Shown: positions 14,082 through 23,250, counted from the stretch's first letter. The stretch is 26,782 nt of DNA from CAZFER01 sp964517495 (GCA_964517495.1 CAZFER010000082.1:1-26782), one strand, 5' to 3'. Numbers and translations are program-made. The notes: generated from the letters alone by a model not told the origin.

Positions 14082-16955
14082 TCATCGCCGAATATAGGTA
14101 ACCGAAGTAGGGGGCAGTAAAAGGGGCCCTATCCGCCTGGTTCTGCCGGTTATCTCCGCTGGAGTATGTCGCGTGTTTAAGTACACAGCCATACCTTCCA
14201 GCTGGCTGGTGAGTACCCCATTACGCTCCCCATCGGGTGGGAAAGAAAACCGGTAGTGGGCATCCAAAATGGTCGGATTAGCCACCACCGTATCCAGTAA
14301 TTCAGTAAATACCCATTCGTCGGTATATTGTGCCAATGCCAAAAATGTAATCCCTTGCCCCACTTCACGCAGCCAGGTTTCACGCAATGAACTTCGATCA
14401 AACGCAACATGACGATTGGGAGCCTTTGAGGGTTCATCGATTTGCTGTGAATTGGGCGGCATCAGGGCCACCCGGCTGACCGCCATCCCAACGCGAGTGG
14501 TTTGGGTAGCGCCTAATACATGGCCCATGCTCCATGTATCCCCACGAAAACTAATCTCCACATCTCCCTGGCGAGGTTGGATTCGGCGGGTCCACTGGAA
14601 TTCCCCCTGGCCTTCAATCGAATCAAAATAACGATTGCCAACCAATACCCGAAATGATTCCCCCTTGGGTAAAAAACCTTCCACCACCAGGTCATACAAT
14701 TTGCCTGCTTCAATCCTGGGTATCGTTACCGATGCACGACGCCCAATAAATCGGAATGAGTCGAAGCTAAAACCATAATGTTGTGCCGCAGCCCGGTCTT
14801 GGGGTATACCCCACTGGCCACTCAAAAAGGCGGAATCACCACTCGCGCCGATATGCAAATTCCGTTGGTTGGAAACCTCCATTTGCTGAGCTGCGGGATT
14901 TGATTTTGATCCACGTGGCTTTAACACCCATTGTCCATTTTCACGCTCAAGTCGAGCGGCAAACAAACGCTCATTGAATTCAATGTCGCCATCCAGCGTT
15001 CGCCACATTTGATCGGTCCATACCAACAAAGCTGAACCTCCCCTCACCAGCCGTTCGAGTTGAGTAATGGTTTCCTCTGTCCATAAATTCCCCCACGGAG
15101 CAATAAGAATGGGATACTGCTTGGAATGAACGGTCTCAAGATCAGCAGGAGCCACCATATCAAATGCAAACCGCTCCCGCAGTTCCCCCACCATCCGGTC
15201 AAACTGAACCGGGGATTCCACCATGAGGGAAAACTCAGGATAGACCATGACAATACGCCGTAATGGTGGTGAGTCCTGAAATCGGTGTAATGTGTCACTA
15301 TATAAATCCCACGTACCCGGGGCAGCCAACGCATCTTCATTATAAAAAAGCAGCGAACCGCCATCGCTGGCGATTGAATACAACGCGCCCAGCATATCCT
15401 CACGTCCCGGTGTTTCCAGTATACGAAGCCCATATGGAACATCCACCCGCCGGCAGGAACTTGAAAACAACAACCAGGAGGAAGTCGTAGTGGGCAGCGA
15501 ACGCTTGCTAATCATCACCAACGAAGCATTATTAATTTGAGCCAACTCCACAAATGCTGATACATCGGTTCCCGACAAGGTAAACTCATCACCAATTTCT
15601 ATAATTAGCTTTGTTCGGGGATAGATTGCACGTACTTTATTTATAATCTGCTCAGCCACTTCGGTCAGGCTGTTTTGTAACCATTGCGTAGTATCAAGCC
15701 GCTTTTGAACGGAAGCGTCATCCATCAGGGAAGGCCGTACCTCGTTCCAACCGGCCGGTTCGGTTCGCCAGGCTGATCTCAAACCATGCAATCCCCCATA
15801 TTTTTGGCGCAGAAAAGCATGATAACTGCGAATAGCCAATGGATCACCCGCCCATAAATCAGGCCATCCACTGGATGAACTCTCACTCGAATGCAACAGC
15901 GGCCCCCAATCACCCGCAAAGGAAAGGATCATATAAGGGATTTTGATCGAGGGGATATATTTCTGCATATCACTGATGATCGCACGATAAGCCGTAATCA
16001 TACGCGGATCCCAAAGTGATATCATGGGACCTTCCTGATCATCTTCGATTCCCGTGGCACGCTGCAGTGATTCAACTACATTCATAGGTAGATAGCGACG
16101 ATCTCCGATTTTGAAACGTGGCACCCAGGTGAGTTCATTCAACGCCAACTTTTCCGCTCGCTTTGCATAGTGGGTAAAATCATAATAGCGTTGACGCAAG
16201 TACGTTATTCCTACGTCAATCGTATCAACAACTTGCGGAGCCCCCCAGGCATTATATAGTTTTGTCTTTTCCAGTAATACCTTATCCTCTTTCCACAAAT
16301 CACCGGATTGCGTTGTGTTGGGGTACACTCCAAATAAGAATCCGGGCGGCAGTTGCATTTGATCCTGACGAAAACGCGAACTAATGGATTGGCGGGTTTT
16401 CCCCAGCGGCACCCGTGAAAGGGTAATGGTTCGGATCAGGATATTCGGATTTCTGACAATGAAATCCGCCTCCCCTGGAAGCGAATGGTCGAATATCGCA
16501 CCCGACAGTGTAAATGTATGGGCTTGCCACATCCCGCTGTCACCCAAAAAGACACGCTGTGTTTGCAAGTCAACCGTTTGGTCCGGCCCGCGCGCTAGGG
16601 AATCCAATTCAATCGCTCCCTTGCCTTCATCAAAAAACTGCACGGAGACAAAAAACGTGCCGGTCGTTTGAACAATCTGATCAGTTGCCGCTTGTACAAA
16701 GAGTGCCGCTTGTCTGGATTGCGGAGAAGGCATCACCCCATAAAATCCCGCCTTCAGGTCTCGCACATACTCAACCCCTTCCACTTTGGTCAACGCCAGG
16801 CCGCGTGTCACTTTCCCTTGGCGAAAATCCACAAACGCCGCTGGCGATCCATCTTTCAACATAGGAAGCGTCACCCGTTTCCGCGGAATACCTTGCGCTT
16901 GTGTGAAGATCGATGTAATGAATAGTATAATGAAAATGGAAAACAAACGTTTCAT
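14082..16955 (-). CDS. Large secreted GH42-like (beta-galactosidase-fold) protein
   Basis: A 957-aa protein with a signal peptide (MKRLFSIFIILFITSIFTQA). Residues 30-200 look like a beta-sandwich carbohydrate-binding or jelly-roll region. Residues 240-560 resemble a GH42 barrel; YHAFLRQKYGGLHGLRSAW (378-396) is the family's typical helix after the acid/base strand. Residues 580-690 fit the glutamine-amidotransferase-like domain of GH42 (ILIAPWGNLWTEETITQLE). The C-terminal part is beta-rich. Where GH42 enzymes carry the catalytic Asn-Glu (NEYG), this protein reads GDWG at 348-351, so normal glycosidase activity is uncertain. Acidic residues at 466-472 (IEIGDE) are candidates for the other catalytic position. 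A polysaccharide-acting or -binding role in the periplasm or outside is inferred. It is divergently transcribed from the transporter gene. Confidence 0.7.
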   Translation of the reverse strand: MKRLFSIFIILFITSIFTQAQGIPRKRVTLPMLKDGSPAAFVDFRQGKVTRGLALTKVEGVEYVRDLKAGFYGVMPSPQSRQAALFVQAATDQIVQTTGTFFVSVQFFDEGKGAIELDSLARGPDQTVDLQTQRVFLGDSGMWQAHTFTLSGAIFDHSLPGEADFIVRNPNILIRTITLSRVPLGKTRQSISSRFRQDQMQLPPGFLFGVYPNTTQSGDLWKEDKVLLEKTKLYNAWGAPQVVDTIDVGITYLRQRYYDFTHYAKRAEKLALNELTWVPRFKIGDRRYLPMNVVESLQRATGIEDDQEGPMISLWDPRMITAYRAIISDMQKYIPSIKIPYMILSFAGDWGPLLHSSESSSSGWPDLWAGDPLAIRSYHAFLRQKYGGLHGLRSAWRTEPAGWNEVRPSLMDDASVQKRLDTTQWLQNSLTEVAEQIINKVRAIYPRTKLIIEIGDEFTLSGTDVSAFVELAQINNASLVMISKRSLPTTTSSWLLFSSSCRRVDVPYGLRILETPGREDMLGALYSIASDGGSLLFYNEDALAAPGTWDLYSDTLHRFQDSPPLRRIVMVYPEFSLMVESPVQFDRMVGELRERFAFDMVAPADLETVHSKQYPILIAPWGNLWTEETITQLERLVRGGSALLVWTDQMWRTLDGDIEFNERLFAARLERENGQWVLKPRGSKSNPAAQQMEVSNQRNLHIGASGDSAFLSGQWGIPQDRAAAQHYGFSFDSFRFIGRRASVTIPRIEAGKLYDLVVEGFLPKGESFRVLVGNRYFDSIEGQGEFQWTRRIQPRQGDVEISFRGDTWSMGHVLGATQTTRVGMAVSRVALMPPNSQQIDEPSKAPNRHVAFDRSSLRETWLREVGQGITFLALAQYTDEWVFTELLDTVVANPTILDAHYRFSFPPDGERNGVLTSQLEGMAVYLNTRHTPAEITGRTRRIGPLLLPPTSVTYIRR

Positions 16956-17038
16956 CGGATTAGCTCTTTCATATCAGAATTCTTTGATTCATACAGCTTT
17001 TTTGAATGCAGCATACTATCTCTAAGAATTATATCAGA

Positions 17039-17079
17039 GAGTTGGGATGCTGTCGGATTATGGACACATTTCCCAACTC
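17039..17079. promoter_or_regulatory. Long inverted repeat in a divergent intergenic region
   Basis: GAGTTGGGA (17039-17047) and TCCCAACTC (17071-17079) are perfect 9-bp arms. Inside them lies a smaller TGTC/GACA pair (17051-17066). It sits between the divergent GH42-like and CstA-type genes (gap 16956-17231), so it could be an operator or an RNA hairpin in the leader of the minus-strand gene. I cannot tell which from sequence. Nothing else in the gap is assignable. Confidence 0.35.
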
Positions 17080-17231
17080 AAATGAAGTGATTTCTCATTC
17101 AACTTATGTTATTATTTAAAGTTACGAATTAGTAGGTTAACCATTTTAATCTTTTCCCCTCTCAACACTGGAAGGGGCGAGTGTGAATGGTTCTCCATTT
17201 TTTGATACCTTGGTGAAAGGGGCAGGTTGTT

Positions 17232-18923
17232 ATGAATTCGTTGATACCGGTCTTAGGTGCGTTTGCATGCATGTTTTTGGGTTATCGCTTTTATTCCAAA
17301 TTTATTGCCGAGAAGATCTTTAAATTGGATGATTCAGCTAAAACCCCCGCTGTCACAATGGAAGATGGACGTGATTATGTCCCCACCCATAAAGCTATTG
17401 TGTTCAACCACCATTTTGCCTCGATTGCGGGTTTATCCCCCATTATGGGACCCGCCTTGGCTGTCATATGGGGCTGGGTTCCCGCCGTGATATGGTTGGT
17501 TGTTGGAGCCGTTTTGATGGGAGCGGTTCATGATTTCTCATCATTGGTCATTTCTGTTCGCAACAAGGGACGGTCAATTGGTGATGTCACCCGGAATCTA
17601 GTCGGTCCGCGGGCTCGCTATCTTTTCTTGTTTATCATCTTTTTTGCCATTGCCCTGGCGATGGGTGTCTTTACTAAAGTCATCGCTCTCTTGCTGCAAA
17701 CTCAAACCGAAGATATCGGTTTTCAAACCTACCCGGAAGCCGCCTTTCCCGCTGCCATGCTGATGGTGATTGCCATTATATGTGGCCTTTTAATGCGTCA
17801 AAAAAGGATCGGTTTGCTTTCAGTTAGTGTATTCGGAACCTTGTTAACCTTCTTCTTTATTTGGATGGGATCTTATCTGCCTTTAAACATGGGCTTTAAC
17901 ACGTGGGTTTACGTCTTGCTAATTTATGCTTTTGCTGCATCCGTGTTGCCAGTCTGGCTCTTGCTACAACCACGTGATTTTATCAATGCGTATACTTTGT
18001 TTGTCGGGATGATCCTCATGTACTTGGGGGTATTCTTCTTCCAACCCACCATAGTGGCGCCTGCTTTGAATTCCAATCCTGAACTCCCCAGCATGGTCCC
18101 ATTGCTGTTTGTGGTGATTGCCTGCGGTGCGATTTCCGGTTTCCACAGCGTGGTGGCATCAGGAACAACAGCCAAACAACTGGCGAAGGAATCAGATGCC
18201 CGAGCGGTTGGCTATGGTGGAATGATCGCCGAATGTGCTTTGGGAATTATCGCGGTCATTGCGTGTACCGCTGGTGTAGCCTCACAAGAGGAATGGTTGA
18301 CCCATTACGCCAGTTGGTCAGCCGCGGGAAGCATGGGAGCAAAACTCTCAGTGTTCGTGGGTGGAGGCGCAAACTTTATCTCTTTCTTGGGCATTCCTAA
18401 AAACGTAGCAGCCACGTTCATAGCATTGGTCATCGTTTCGTTTGCCTTGACCACCCTGGATTCGGGTACCCGAATACTTCGCTATAACGTGGAAGAACTT
18501 GGTGAAGCCTTTCGCATTCCATTTCTCAAAAATCGTTACATCTCCACTCTGGTGGCCATCGCTGCGATTGGATTTTTAGCCTTATCACCTTATGGGACAG
18601 CGTTATGGGTTCTTTTCGGGACCACCAATCAGCTGTTGGCTGGATTGGCTTTGTTGACCGCCACCGTATACCTGGTCACTATCCGAAGACCCTCATGGAT
18701 CACAACAATACCTATGGTGATTATGCTGTTGATAACCATCTCATCACTATTGATACGTATCATGGATGCAGTGCAAAAACAGGATACAACCCTGATCATT
18801 ATGGGTTGCTTAATTCTCCTCCTGGCTGTGGGTTTGATTGTGGAAGTGATTATCTTCTTCCTGCAGCGAGGCAGCCGGGGAAGTGGGACAAAACCTTTGG
18901 AAGCACCTGTACCTACCCCCTAA
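17232..18923 (+). CDS. CstA-family carbon-starvation/peptide transporter
   Basis: A 563-aa polytopic membrane protein with clear CstA features: the N-terminal helix followed by DGRDYVPTHKAIVFNHHFASIAG, then SPIMGPALAVIWGWVPA and VHDFSSLVISVRNKGRSIG. CstA and its relative BtsT import peptides or pyruvate. This protein is shorter than E. coli CstA (about 700 aa); it belongs to the short CstA type that ends after about 560 residues, so I do not call it truncated. At least twelve hydrophobic segments are visible. AAAGGGGCAGG precedes the ATG. The next gene starts 70 bp downstream, so it may share a transcript with the cytochrome genes, but a functional link is not obvious. Confidence 0.9.
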   Translation: MNSLIPVLGAFACMFLGYRFYSKFIAEKIFKLDDSAKTPAVTMEDGRDYVPTHKAIVFNHHFASIAGLSPIMGPALAVIWGWVPAVIWLVVGAVLMGAVHDFSSLVISVRNKGRSIGDVTRNLVGPRARYLFLFIIFFAIALAMGVFTKVIALLLQTQTEDIGFQTYPEAAFPAAMLMVIAIICGLLMRQKRIGLLSVSVFGTLLTFFFIWMGSYLPLNMGFNTWVYVLLIYAFAASVLPVWLLLQPRDFINAYTLFVGMILMYLGVFFFQPTIVAPALNSNPELPSMVPLLFVVIACGAISGFHSVVASGTTAKQLAKESDARAVGYGGMIAECALGIIAVIACTAGVASQEEWLTHYASWSAAGSMGAKLSVFVGGGANFISFLGIPKNVAATFIALVIVSFALTTLDSGTRILRYNVEELGEAFRIPFLKNRYISTLVAIAAIGFLALSPYGTALWVLFGTTNQLLAGLALLTATVYLVTIRRPSWITTIPMVIMLLITISSLLIRIMDAVQKQDTTLIIMGCLILLLAVGLIVEVIIFFLQRGSRGSGTKPLEAPVPTP

Positions 18924-18993
18924 AAAGTTGAGGCTACTGTGATAAACTTGACCTATATTATTAAATCATAACACATCCTGTGGAGGGCAAAAC

Positions 18994-20040
18994 ATGGAGC
19001 AAACTTGGATGAAAACATCTTTGGCTGCAATCATTGTATTAGGTATCGTAGGAGCGTTCCTCTTCTCAATGCCGGTAACGGCTCAGGAAAAGGGAACGCC
19101 GTACAAAGTAAAACCACCGCTTGGATTACCACCGGTCCCAATCCCGGAAGATAATCCCATGACAGTGGAGAAAATCGAATTGGGCAAGATGCTGTATTTT
19201 GATACACGTCTTAGCAAAAATCAAAGCATTTCCTGTGCTTCCTGCCATCTTCCAAAGCATGGATATGCGGAACCGTTGGCAACATCGAAGGGTATCAAAG
19301 ATCAGATTGGCCCCCGTAACGCCAATCCGGTGGTTAATTCAGCTTATGCCACTTCGATCTTTTGGGATGGCCGAGCGGCTTCATTGGAAGAACAAGCCGC
19401 TGGACCTGTTGAAAATCCCATTGAAATGGGACAGGATATGGTTCATGTTGTAACCGATCTTAACAAGATACCCGAATACAAAAAGCGCTTTATGGCCGTT
19501 TTTGGTGAACCGGCATCCAAAGATACCATCACCAAAGCCATCGCCGCATTTGAGCGCACCCTCCTGAGTGGCAATTCACCTTATGACAAATACATCAATG
19601 GTGATGAAGATGCCCTCAGTGAAGATGCCAAAGCCGGTGAAAAACTCTTCAAAGGTAAAGCCTTATGCGCTACCTGTCATACTCCTCCGGTCTTCTCCAG
19701 CTGGGGATTCTACAATGCTGGTGTGGGAACGGATAAAGAGGATATGGATATTGGGCGCATGGAAGTAACCGAAGCCCCATCTGATAAGGGTGCATTTCGT
19801 GTCCCTCATTTAAGAGAGATTGAGAATACTGGTCCTTATATGCATGATGGCAGCATCGAAACCTTGGAAGAAGCAGTTCGTTTTATGGTTGGCGGGGGGA
19901 AAGACAATCCCAACCTTCATCCACTTTTCCGAGCCTTGAAAGCCCAAACGTTTAGCGATGAAGAGATCAAGCAGTTGGTCGCGTTCCTCAAATCACTCAG
20001 TGGGGAATATCCAATTGTTGAAGAACCTGAATTACCTTAA
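18994..20040 (+). CDS. Di-haem cytochrome c peroxidase (CcpA/MauG family)
   Basis: This is a 348-aa periplasmic protein with a signal peptide (cleavage near PVTAQ, residue 30). It has two CxxCH haem sites: CASCH 81-85 and CATCH 225-229. Between them lie TRLSKNQSISCASCHLP and the typical FWDGRAASLEEQA segment. Met283 in GPYMHDGSIETLEEAV is the likely axial ligand of the high-potential haem. This is the bacterial di-haem peroxidase pattern, reducing hydrogen peroxide with electrons from small cytochromes; related proteins act as MauG-type oxidases. GGAGGG precedes the ATG. The gene is followed by a strong hairpin at 20088-20120 and then a membrane di-haem cytochrome that could be its electron donor. 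Confidence 0.93.
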   Translation: MEQTWMKTSLAAIIVLGIVGAFLFSMPVTAQEKGTPYKVKPPLGLPPVPIPEDNPMTVEKIELGKMLYFDTRLSKNQSISCASCHLPKHGYAEPLATSKGIKDQIGPRNANPVVNSAYATSIFWDGRAASLEEQAAGPVENPIEMGQDMVHVVTDLNKIPEYKKRFMAVFGEPASKDTITKAIAAFERTLLSGNSPYDKYINGDEDALSEDAKAGEKLFKGKALCATCHTPPVFSSWGFYNAGVGTDKEDMDIGRMEVTEAPSDKGAFRVPHLREIENTGPYMHDGSIETLEEAVRFMVGGGKDNPNLHPLFRALKAQTFSDEEIKQLVAFLKSLSGEYPIVEEPELP

Positions 20041-20087
20041 TTTTTGGGGGCTTCAAATCTTGGATTTATAGACAAATGTGAGTAAAA

Positions 20088-20120
20088 AGATAGGGTACGG
20101 AAATCCGTACCCTATCTCTT
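20088..20120 (+). terminator. Hairpin terminator after the peroxidase gene
   Basis: A perfect 13-bp stem AGATAGGGTACGG/CCGTACCCTATCT (20088-20100 and 20105-20117) has a 4-base loop, with CTTT following. The U-run is short, so it may also be a partial terminator or an mRNA-stabilising element between the two cytochrome genes. Confidence 0.7.
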
Positions 20121-20181
20121 TATCCATAACCAGGAATATGAGTATCCTTATTAGAACAAAACATCATTGAGGAGTCGGTTC

Positions 20182-21357
20182 ATGCAGAACAGTTTGCTTT
20201 GGCTGGTACAACTTGGTTTAGTATTATTTGTATTGGGTGGCGCATTGGCGATTGGCGGGATGTTTGGCAAGCGGGATGGATTGCGTCAAATCGGTTTGAT
20301 CATGATGGCTGTCATTGGCCCTGTTACACTATATTTATGCTGGCGTGTACAATTGTATTTCCGAGCAGAAGATGCGGTCTTTTGGTCCAGGCTGATGGCG
20401 GGGCAGGAATCACTCGCTTGGGGCATCGGCAGCCTTGGATTGATTGCCGGAAGCGGTTTCGCTGTAGGAGCGTTGGCGTTTGGTGAACGTACCAAAGCGG
20501 TTTATGTAGGGGCTATTCTATTAGCCGTAAGTTGGTATATTGTCTATTTGCATCCCACTCCCCATTATGTCCCAATGCCTCCCTGGGCGGATAAGCTGGT
20601 TTGGTTTGTGTTACTGGCCGGTGGTGCGGGAGTATGTGTGTTTGTATATAAAAAGTATCAGGAAAAACTCAAACTCTTTGCCAAACCTTTCGTTATTGCC
20701 GCCGCTGTTTTGGCCTTATTGGCTACCTCGATGATGGCGGCCCATGACTTGGCGAAAGAACCGATTGACCTGACCAAACTAGAACCGGCTGAACGCATTA
20801 AAGCGATGGGCTGCTTATCCTGCCACCAAATGGGTGAGGAAGGACGCGAGGATCCGGGTGGAAACCTGGCATCGGTAGCCAGCCGTACAGAAGATGTGGT
20901 GATCGCGTTCATGAAAAATCCGGATGCGGAAACCGCCAAAGAACTGAATATCCGCGAAAATCCCACTGGTGAAATGGCGGGGGTTAAATTAACTCCAGCT
21001 GAAGTGGATTCAATTTCCAAAGCCATGTTTGCTCTGTTTGAAGTCAAACCGCCATCAACATTGGGGCCAGGGAATGAAGAGATTGAAGCCATCCTGATGG
21101 ATGAAAAATATACGTGCCTGGCATGCCACACCATCAATGGCGAAGGTGCCCCCGATGGTGGATTGGGTGGGCCATTGGAGCAATCATCCAAACACAGCCT
21201 TGAAACACTCATCGAATGGCTGCAAGCCCCCACGGTGGAAAATGCCACCAAACTGAAAATTCGGGAAATCCCCATGGGCGCCATGACCCCCTTCGCCCTG
21301 CCTGAGGAGGATGCCAAAAAGGTGGCTAAGTGGTTGAAAACATTGGAGATGGATTGA
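20182..21357 (+). CDS. Membrane-anchored di-haem cytochrome c
   Basis: The start is the ATG at 20182. The GAGGAG 8 bp before it is the ribosome site, and an in-frame TTG at 20167 is part of that same stretch. The 391-aa product has about six membrane helices (7-27, 38-54, 78-100, 107-123, 139-156, 169-187). Two homologous cytochrome c domains follow, with haem sites CLSCH (211-215) and CLACH (312-316). Each is followed by a Met-containing segment that may supply the axial ligand (PTGEMAG, PMGAMTPF). The two domains look like a tandem duplication. The helix bundle suggests a quinol- or membrane-linked electron carrier delivering electrons to the neighbouring peroxidase. The membrane half is not a family I recognise. 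Confidence 0.85.
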   Translation: MQNSLLWLVQLGLVLFVLGGALAIGGMFGKRDGLRQIGLIMMAVIGPVTLYLCWRVQLYFRAEDAVFWSRLMAGQESLAWGIGSLGLIAGSGFAVGALAFGERTKAVYVGAILLAVSWYIVYLHPTPHYVPMPPWADKLVWFVLLAGGAGVCVFVYKKYQEKLKLFAKPFVIAAAVLALLATSMMAAHDLAKEPIDLTKLEPAERIKAMGCLSCHQMGEEGREDPGGNLASVASRTEDVVIAFMKNPDAETAKELNIRENPTGEMAGVKLTPAEVDSISKAMFALFEVKPPSTLGPGNEEIEAILMDEKYTCLACHTINGEGAPDGGLGGPLEQSSKHSLETLIEWLQAPTVENATKLKIREIPMGAMTPFALPEEDAKKVAKWLKTLEMD

Positions 21358-21404
21358 TATGTTTATATATTAAGTCGTTTAAGTAAACTTGTGAGACTCT
21401 CTTA

Positions 21405-21797
21405 TTAAGATATGTATTCCAATTCAAATTTTTGGTTTGGACCATCACATCTTAGGAAATGCTTGGATAATATATCCCGTCCCAATAAACCATAATTAGG
21501 ATTATTAGAACCTATGACTTCAACATTTTGGAAAAGGTTTCCTTGTATATTCAGATTGACTACATACATAGGCATAGAGCATGTTTCACCATTAAAATTT
21601 CCACATTTTTGTTTTTTAATTTGGATAGCTTTTAAATCTTTTTCTAATATTGCTATTGGGATTACTGTTAATGATGACGCTGTATCGATTTTCATTTGAA
21701 CAGAGATCGCTTCTTTTGTAGCCTTATGAGACAATTCTACGGTCATGATAGGGGCAGGATATGTATCACTTCCAGTTTCAATATATTTTGAATACAT
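21405..21797 (-). CDS. Retropepsin-like aspartyl protease
   Basis: A 130-aa single-domain protein with the retropepsin pattern: hydrophobic strand, then IDTASSLTVIP (37-47) around the catalytic Asp38, and later GLLGRDIL (103-110), the hydrophobic-Gly-(Arg/Met)-Asp motif of gag-asp/retropepsin-type proteases. The usual DTG(A/S) is DTAS here, one change next to the catalytic Asp. Such single-domain proteins work as dimers. The ATG follows the stop of the upstream gene by 7 bp (AGGA ribosome site), so it is the last gene of a three-gene unit. Host genes here are far more GC-rich. Substrate unknown; processing of one of the two upstream proteins is a plausible guess. Confidence 0.75.
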   Translation of the reverse strand: MYSKYIETGSDTYPAPIMTVELSHKATKEAISVQMKIDTASSLTVIPIAILEKDLKAIQIKKQKCGNFNGETCSMPMYVVNLNIQGNLFQNVEVIGSNNPNYGLLGRDILSKHFLRCDGPNQKFELEYIS

Positions 21798-21804
21798 TGG
21801 ATTC

Positions 21805-22470
21805 CTAACAAATGGGTGAATCTATCATAACTACACTTTCTTCACCCGGTTTGTCTGCATAGAATGGAATATTCCCCTTCTCTTCGTATATCTTTCCTGC
21901 AAGTGAACCAAGTCTCTTATCGGTTCCAATTACACTACCGTCATGCACGGCCACATATAAATCAGGATATTCGATCATAAATTTGTCTTCGTTCTTTTCG
22001 AAGAATTCTTTGTTCTTTTTCCACATCTTATTTATATTCTCACTGTCATTTAATGATACTATAGTGATGTCTTCCAATTCATTGTTTTCTTGAAAATAAT
22101 TCTCATAGTTTTTTGGAAATAATTTAAGCATTTCTGCAATTATTTTAGAAAATAATTTCGCTAGACCGACGTCTTCGCTAAACATCGATCCGTAAGGGGG
22201 TTTTAATACTAATGATTTTCCCCCGTGGTATCTTACTTCTACTATGTCTTTTTGACTTAATTCTTTTTCTCTCTCTTCGGCGTATTTTTTCGTATAAATC
22301 TTTTTCATTTCATTTAACGCCAAAGCTACATCTAAATATTCTCTTTCATTTCTATTTGGAAATAACTCTTTTTCATAATCATCAGTTAAAAATCCCATTC
22401 TTGTTTCACTAAAATATTCATTATCATTAATAGACAGTTCTCTGAATTTCAAATCAGAATCCATATTCAT
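21805..22470 (-). CDS. Unknown protein with DUF5678-like C-terminus
   Basis: This 221-aa protein has no signal peptide or membrane helix. Residues 1-150 are Lys/Glu-rich and mostly helical, of no family I recognise. Residues 163-217 read YPDLYVAVHDGSVIGTDKRL and then GKIYEEKGNIPFYAD. This is the pattern of DUF5678 (YxGxxVAxxDGxVIAxG...), a short domain found in many bacteria and archaea and often encoded next to retropepsin-like proteases. The ATG overlaps the stop of the upstream gene by 4 bp (ATGA), and GAGGAGGG precedes it, so translation is coupled. It is AT-rich compared with its chromosomal surroundings. Confidence 0.7.
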   Translation of the reverse strand: MNMDSDLKFRELSINDNEYFSETRMGFLTDDYEKELFPNRNEREYLDVALALNEMKKIYTKKYAEEREKELSQKDIVEVRYHGGKSLVLKPPYGSMFSEDVGLAKLFSKIIAEMLKLFPKNYENYFQENNELEDITIVSLNDSENINKMWKKNKEFFEKNEDKFMIEYPDLYVAVHDGSVIGTDKRLGSLAGKIYEEKGNIPFYADKPGEESVVMIDSPIC

Positions 22471-23102
22471 AGTGTTCCCTCCTCTTTCAATTCTGCTTTA
22501 ATTTTGTGGAGCATTTGTATCAGATTGTCTATATTAATTTCATGTAAATCGAAATTTATTTTTTTTAATTTAACAAAAGGATTAGGTCCTTTAAAAAAGA
22601 ACGGTCCTCCATAATCTCGTTGTTCCTGAAATTCAAATTGTAAAGTAGTATACTTTAATGATTTCTTTTTGTCATTATCACTTGTGTATAGTTTCTTATT
22701 GATTTCCCAGTTAATATTGGTTAAAATCATATTTTTTGTGCTTTGTCTGATTTCTTTAAGTTCTTTCAATTCTTTTGTATAGAAGTATGAGCTGACAATC
22801 TCACTTTTTTTCCAAAATTCATTGATCACCTCTTCTGTCAATTGTTTATCATCAATCGGAATAAAATTTTTTAAACGTTCATTTTCTTTTTTTGATTCAG
22901 AAAGAAGAAATGTTAATAGAGGTTCAATTTCTCTAGCTATTACACGTGCATCTTGTTCTTCCAATGCTGACTTCTCAATATCAAAATCAGCAAAAAACGG
23001 GTACCTCACATCTATTGAACATTTATACTCTTGAATCAATGATTTCAACTTTTTTACGATATTTTCAAAAGTGCCAAGATCAGAAATAGAGAGTATATCC
23101 AT
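22467..23102 (-). CDS. Unknown helical protein, first gene of AT-rich three-gene cassette
   Basis: This 211-aa soluble protein is rich in Lys, Glu, Ile and Leu. No membrane helix, signal peptide, catalytic motif or known family is visible to me. Residues 1-110 look helical. The second half (150-180) has TLQFEFQEQRDYGGPFFFKG, a beta-rich stretch. AAGGAAAAAG gives a good ribosome site, and a promoter candidate sits at 23191-23220. It overlaps the next gene by 4 bp and therefore leads a three-gene unit with a DUF5678-like protein and a retropepsin-like protease. Codon and base use are clearly AT-richer than those of the flanking cytochrome and Nudix genes, which points to transfer. Function unknown. 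Confidence 0.7.
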   Translation of the reverse strand: MDILSISDLGTFENIVKKLKSLIQEYKCSIDVRYPFFADFDIEKSALEEQDARVIAREIEPLLTFLLSESKKENERLKNFIPIDDKQLTEEVINEFWKKSEIVSSYFYTKELKELKEIRQSTKNMILTNINWEINKKLYTSDNDKKKSLKYTTLQFEFQEQRDYGGPFFFKGPNPFVKLKKINFDLHEINIDNLIQMLHKIKAELKEEGTL

Positions 23103-23190
23103 TCTTTTTCCTTGAATTCTTTAAAATTAGAATTTCTTGTACCTATATAGATTATATCACTAAATTCAAATTGTAAAGAAAACGAGTCCC

Positions 23191-23220
23191 TATATATCAT
23201 ATTGTACGATTACTTGTCAA
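23191..23220 (-). promoter_or_regulatory. Candidate promoter of the AT-rich cassette
   Basis: Read on the minus strand, a perfect TTGACA (23215-23220) and TATATA (23191-23196) are 18 bp apart, ending 88 bp before the ATG at 23102. A second -10-like TATAAT (23151-23156), with TTTACA 15 bp upstream, gives an alternative. Confidence 0.5.
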
Positions 23221-23250
23221 TGTTGGTAATCAATTTTTCATTCTTTAATT

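Noticed and set aside
17148..17200. Another family A repeat copy (cccctctcaacactggaagg)
   Set aside because: Only short C/G-run similarity; the diagnostic cttatcaaccct block is missing.
20167..20181. TTG start of the membrane di-haem cytochrome
   Set aside because: The TTG lies within the GAGGAG ribosome site of the ATG at 20182.
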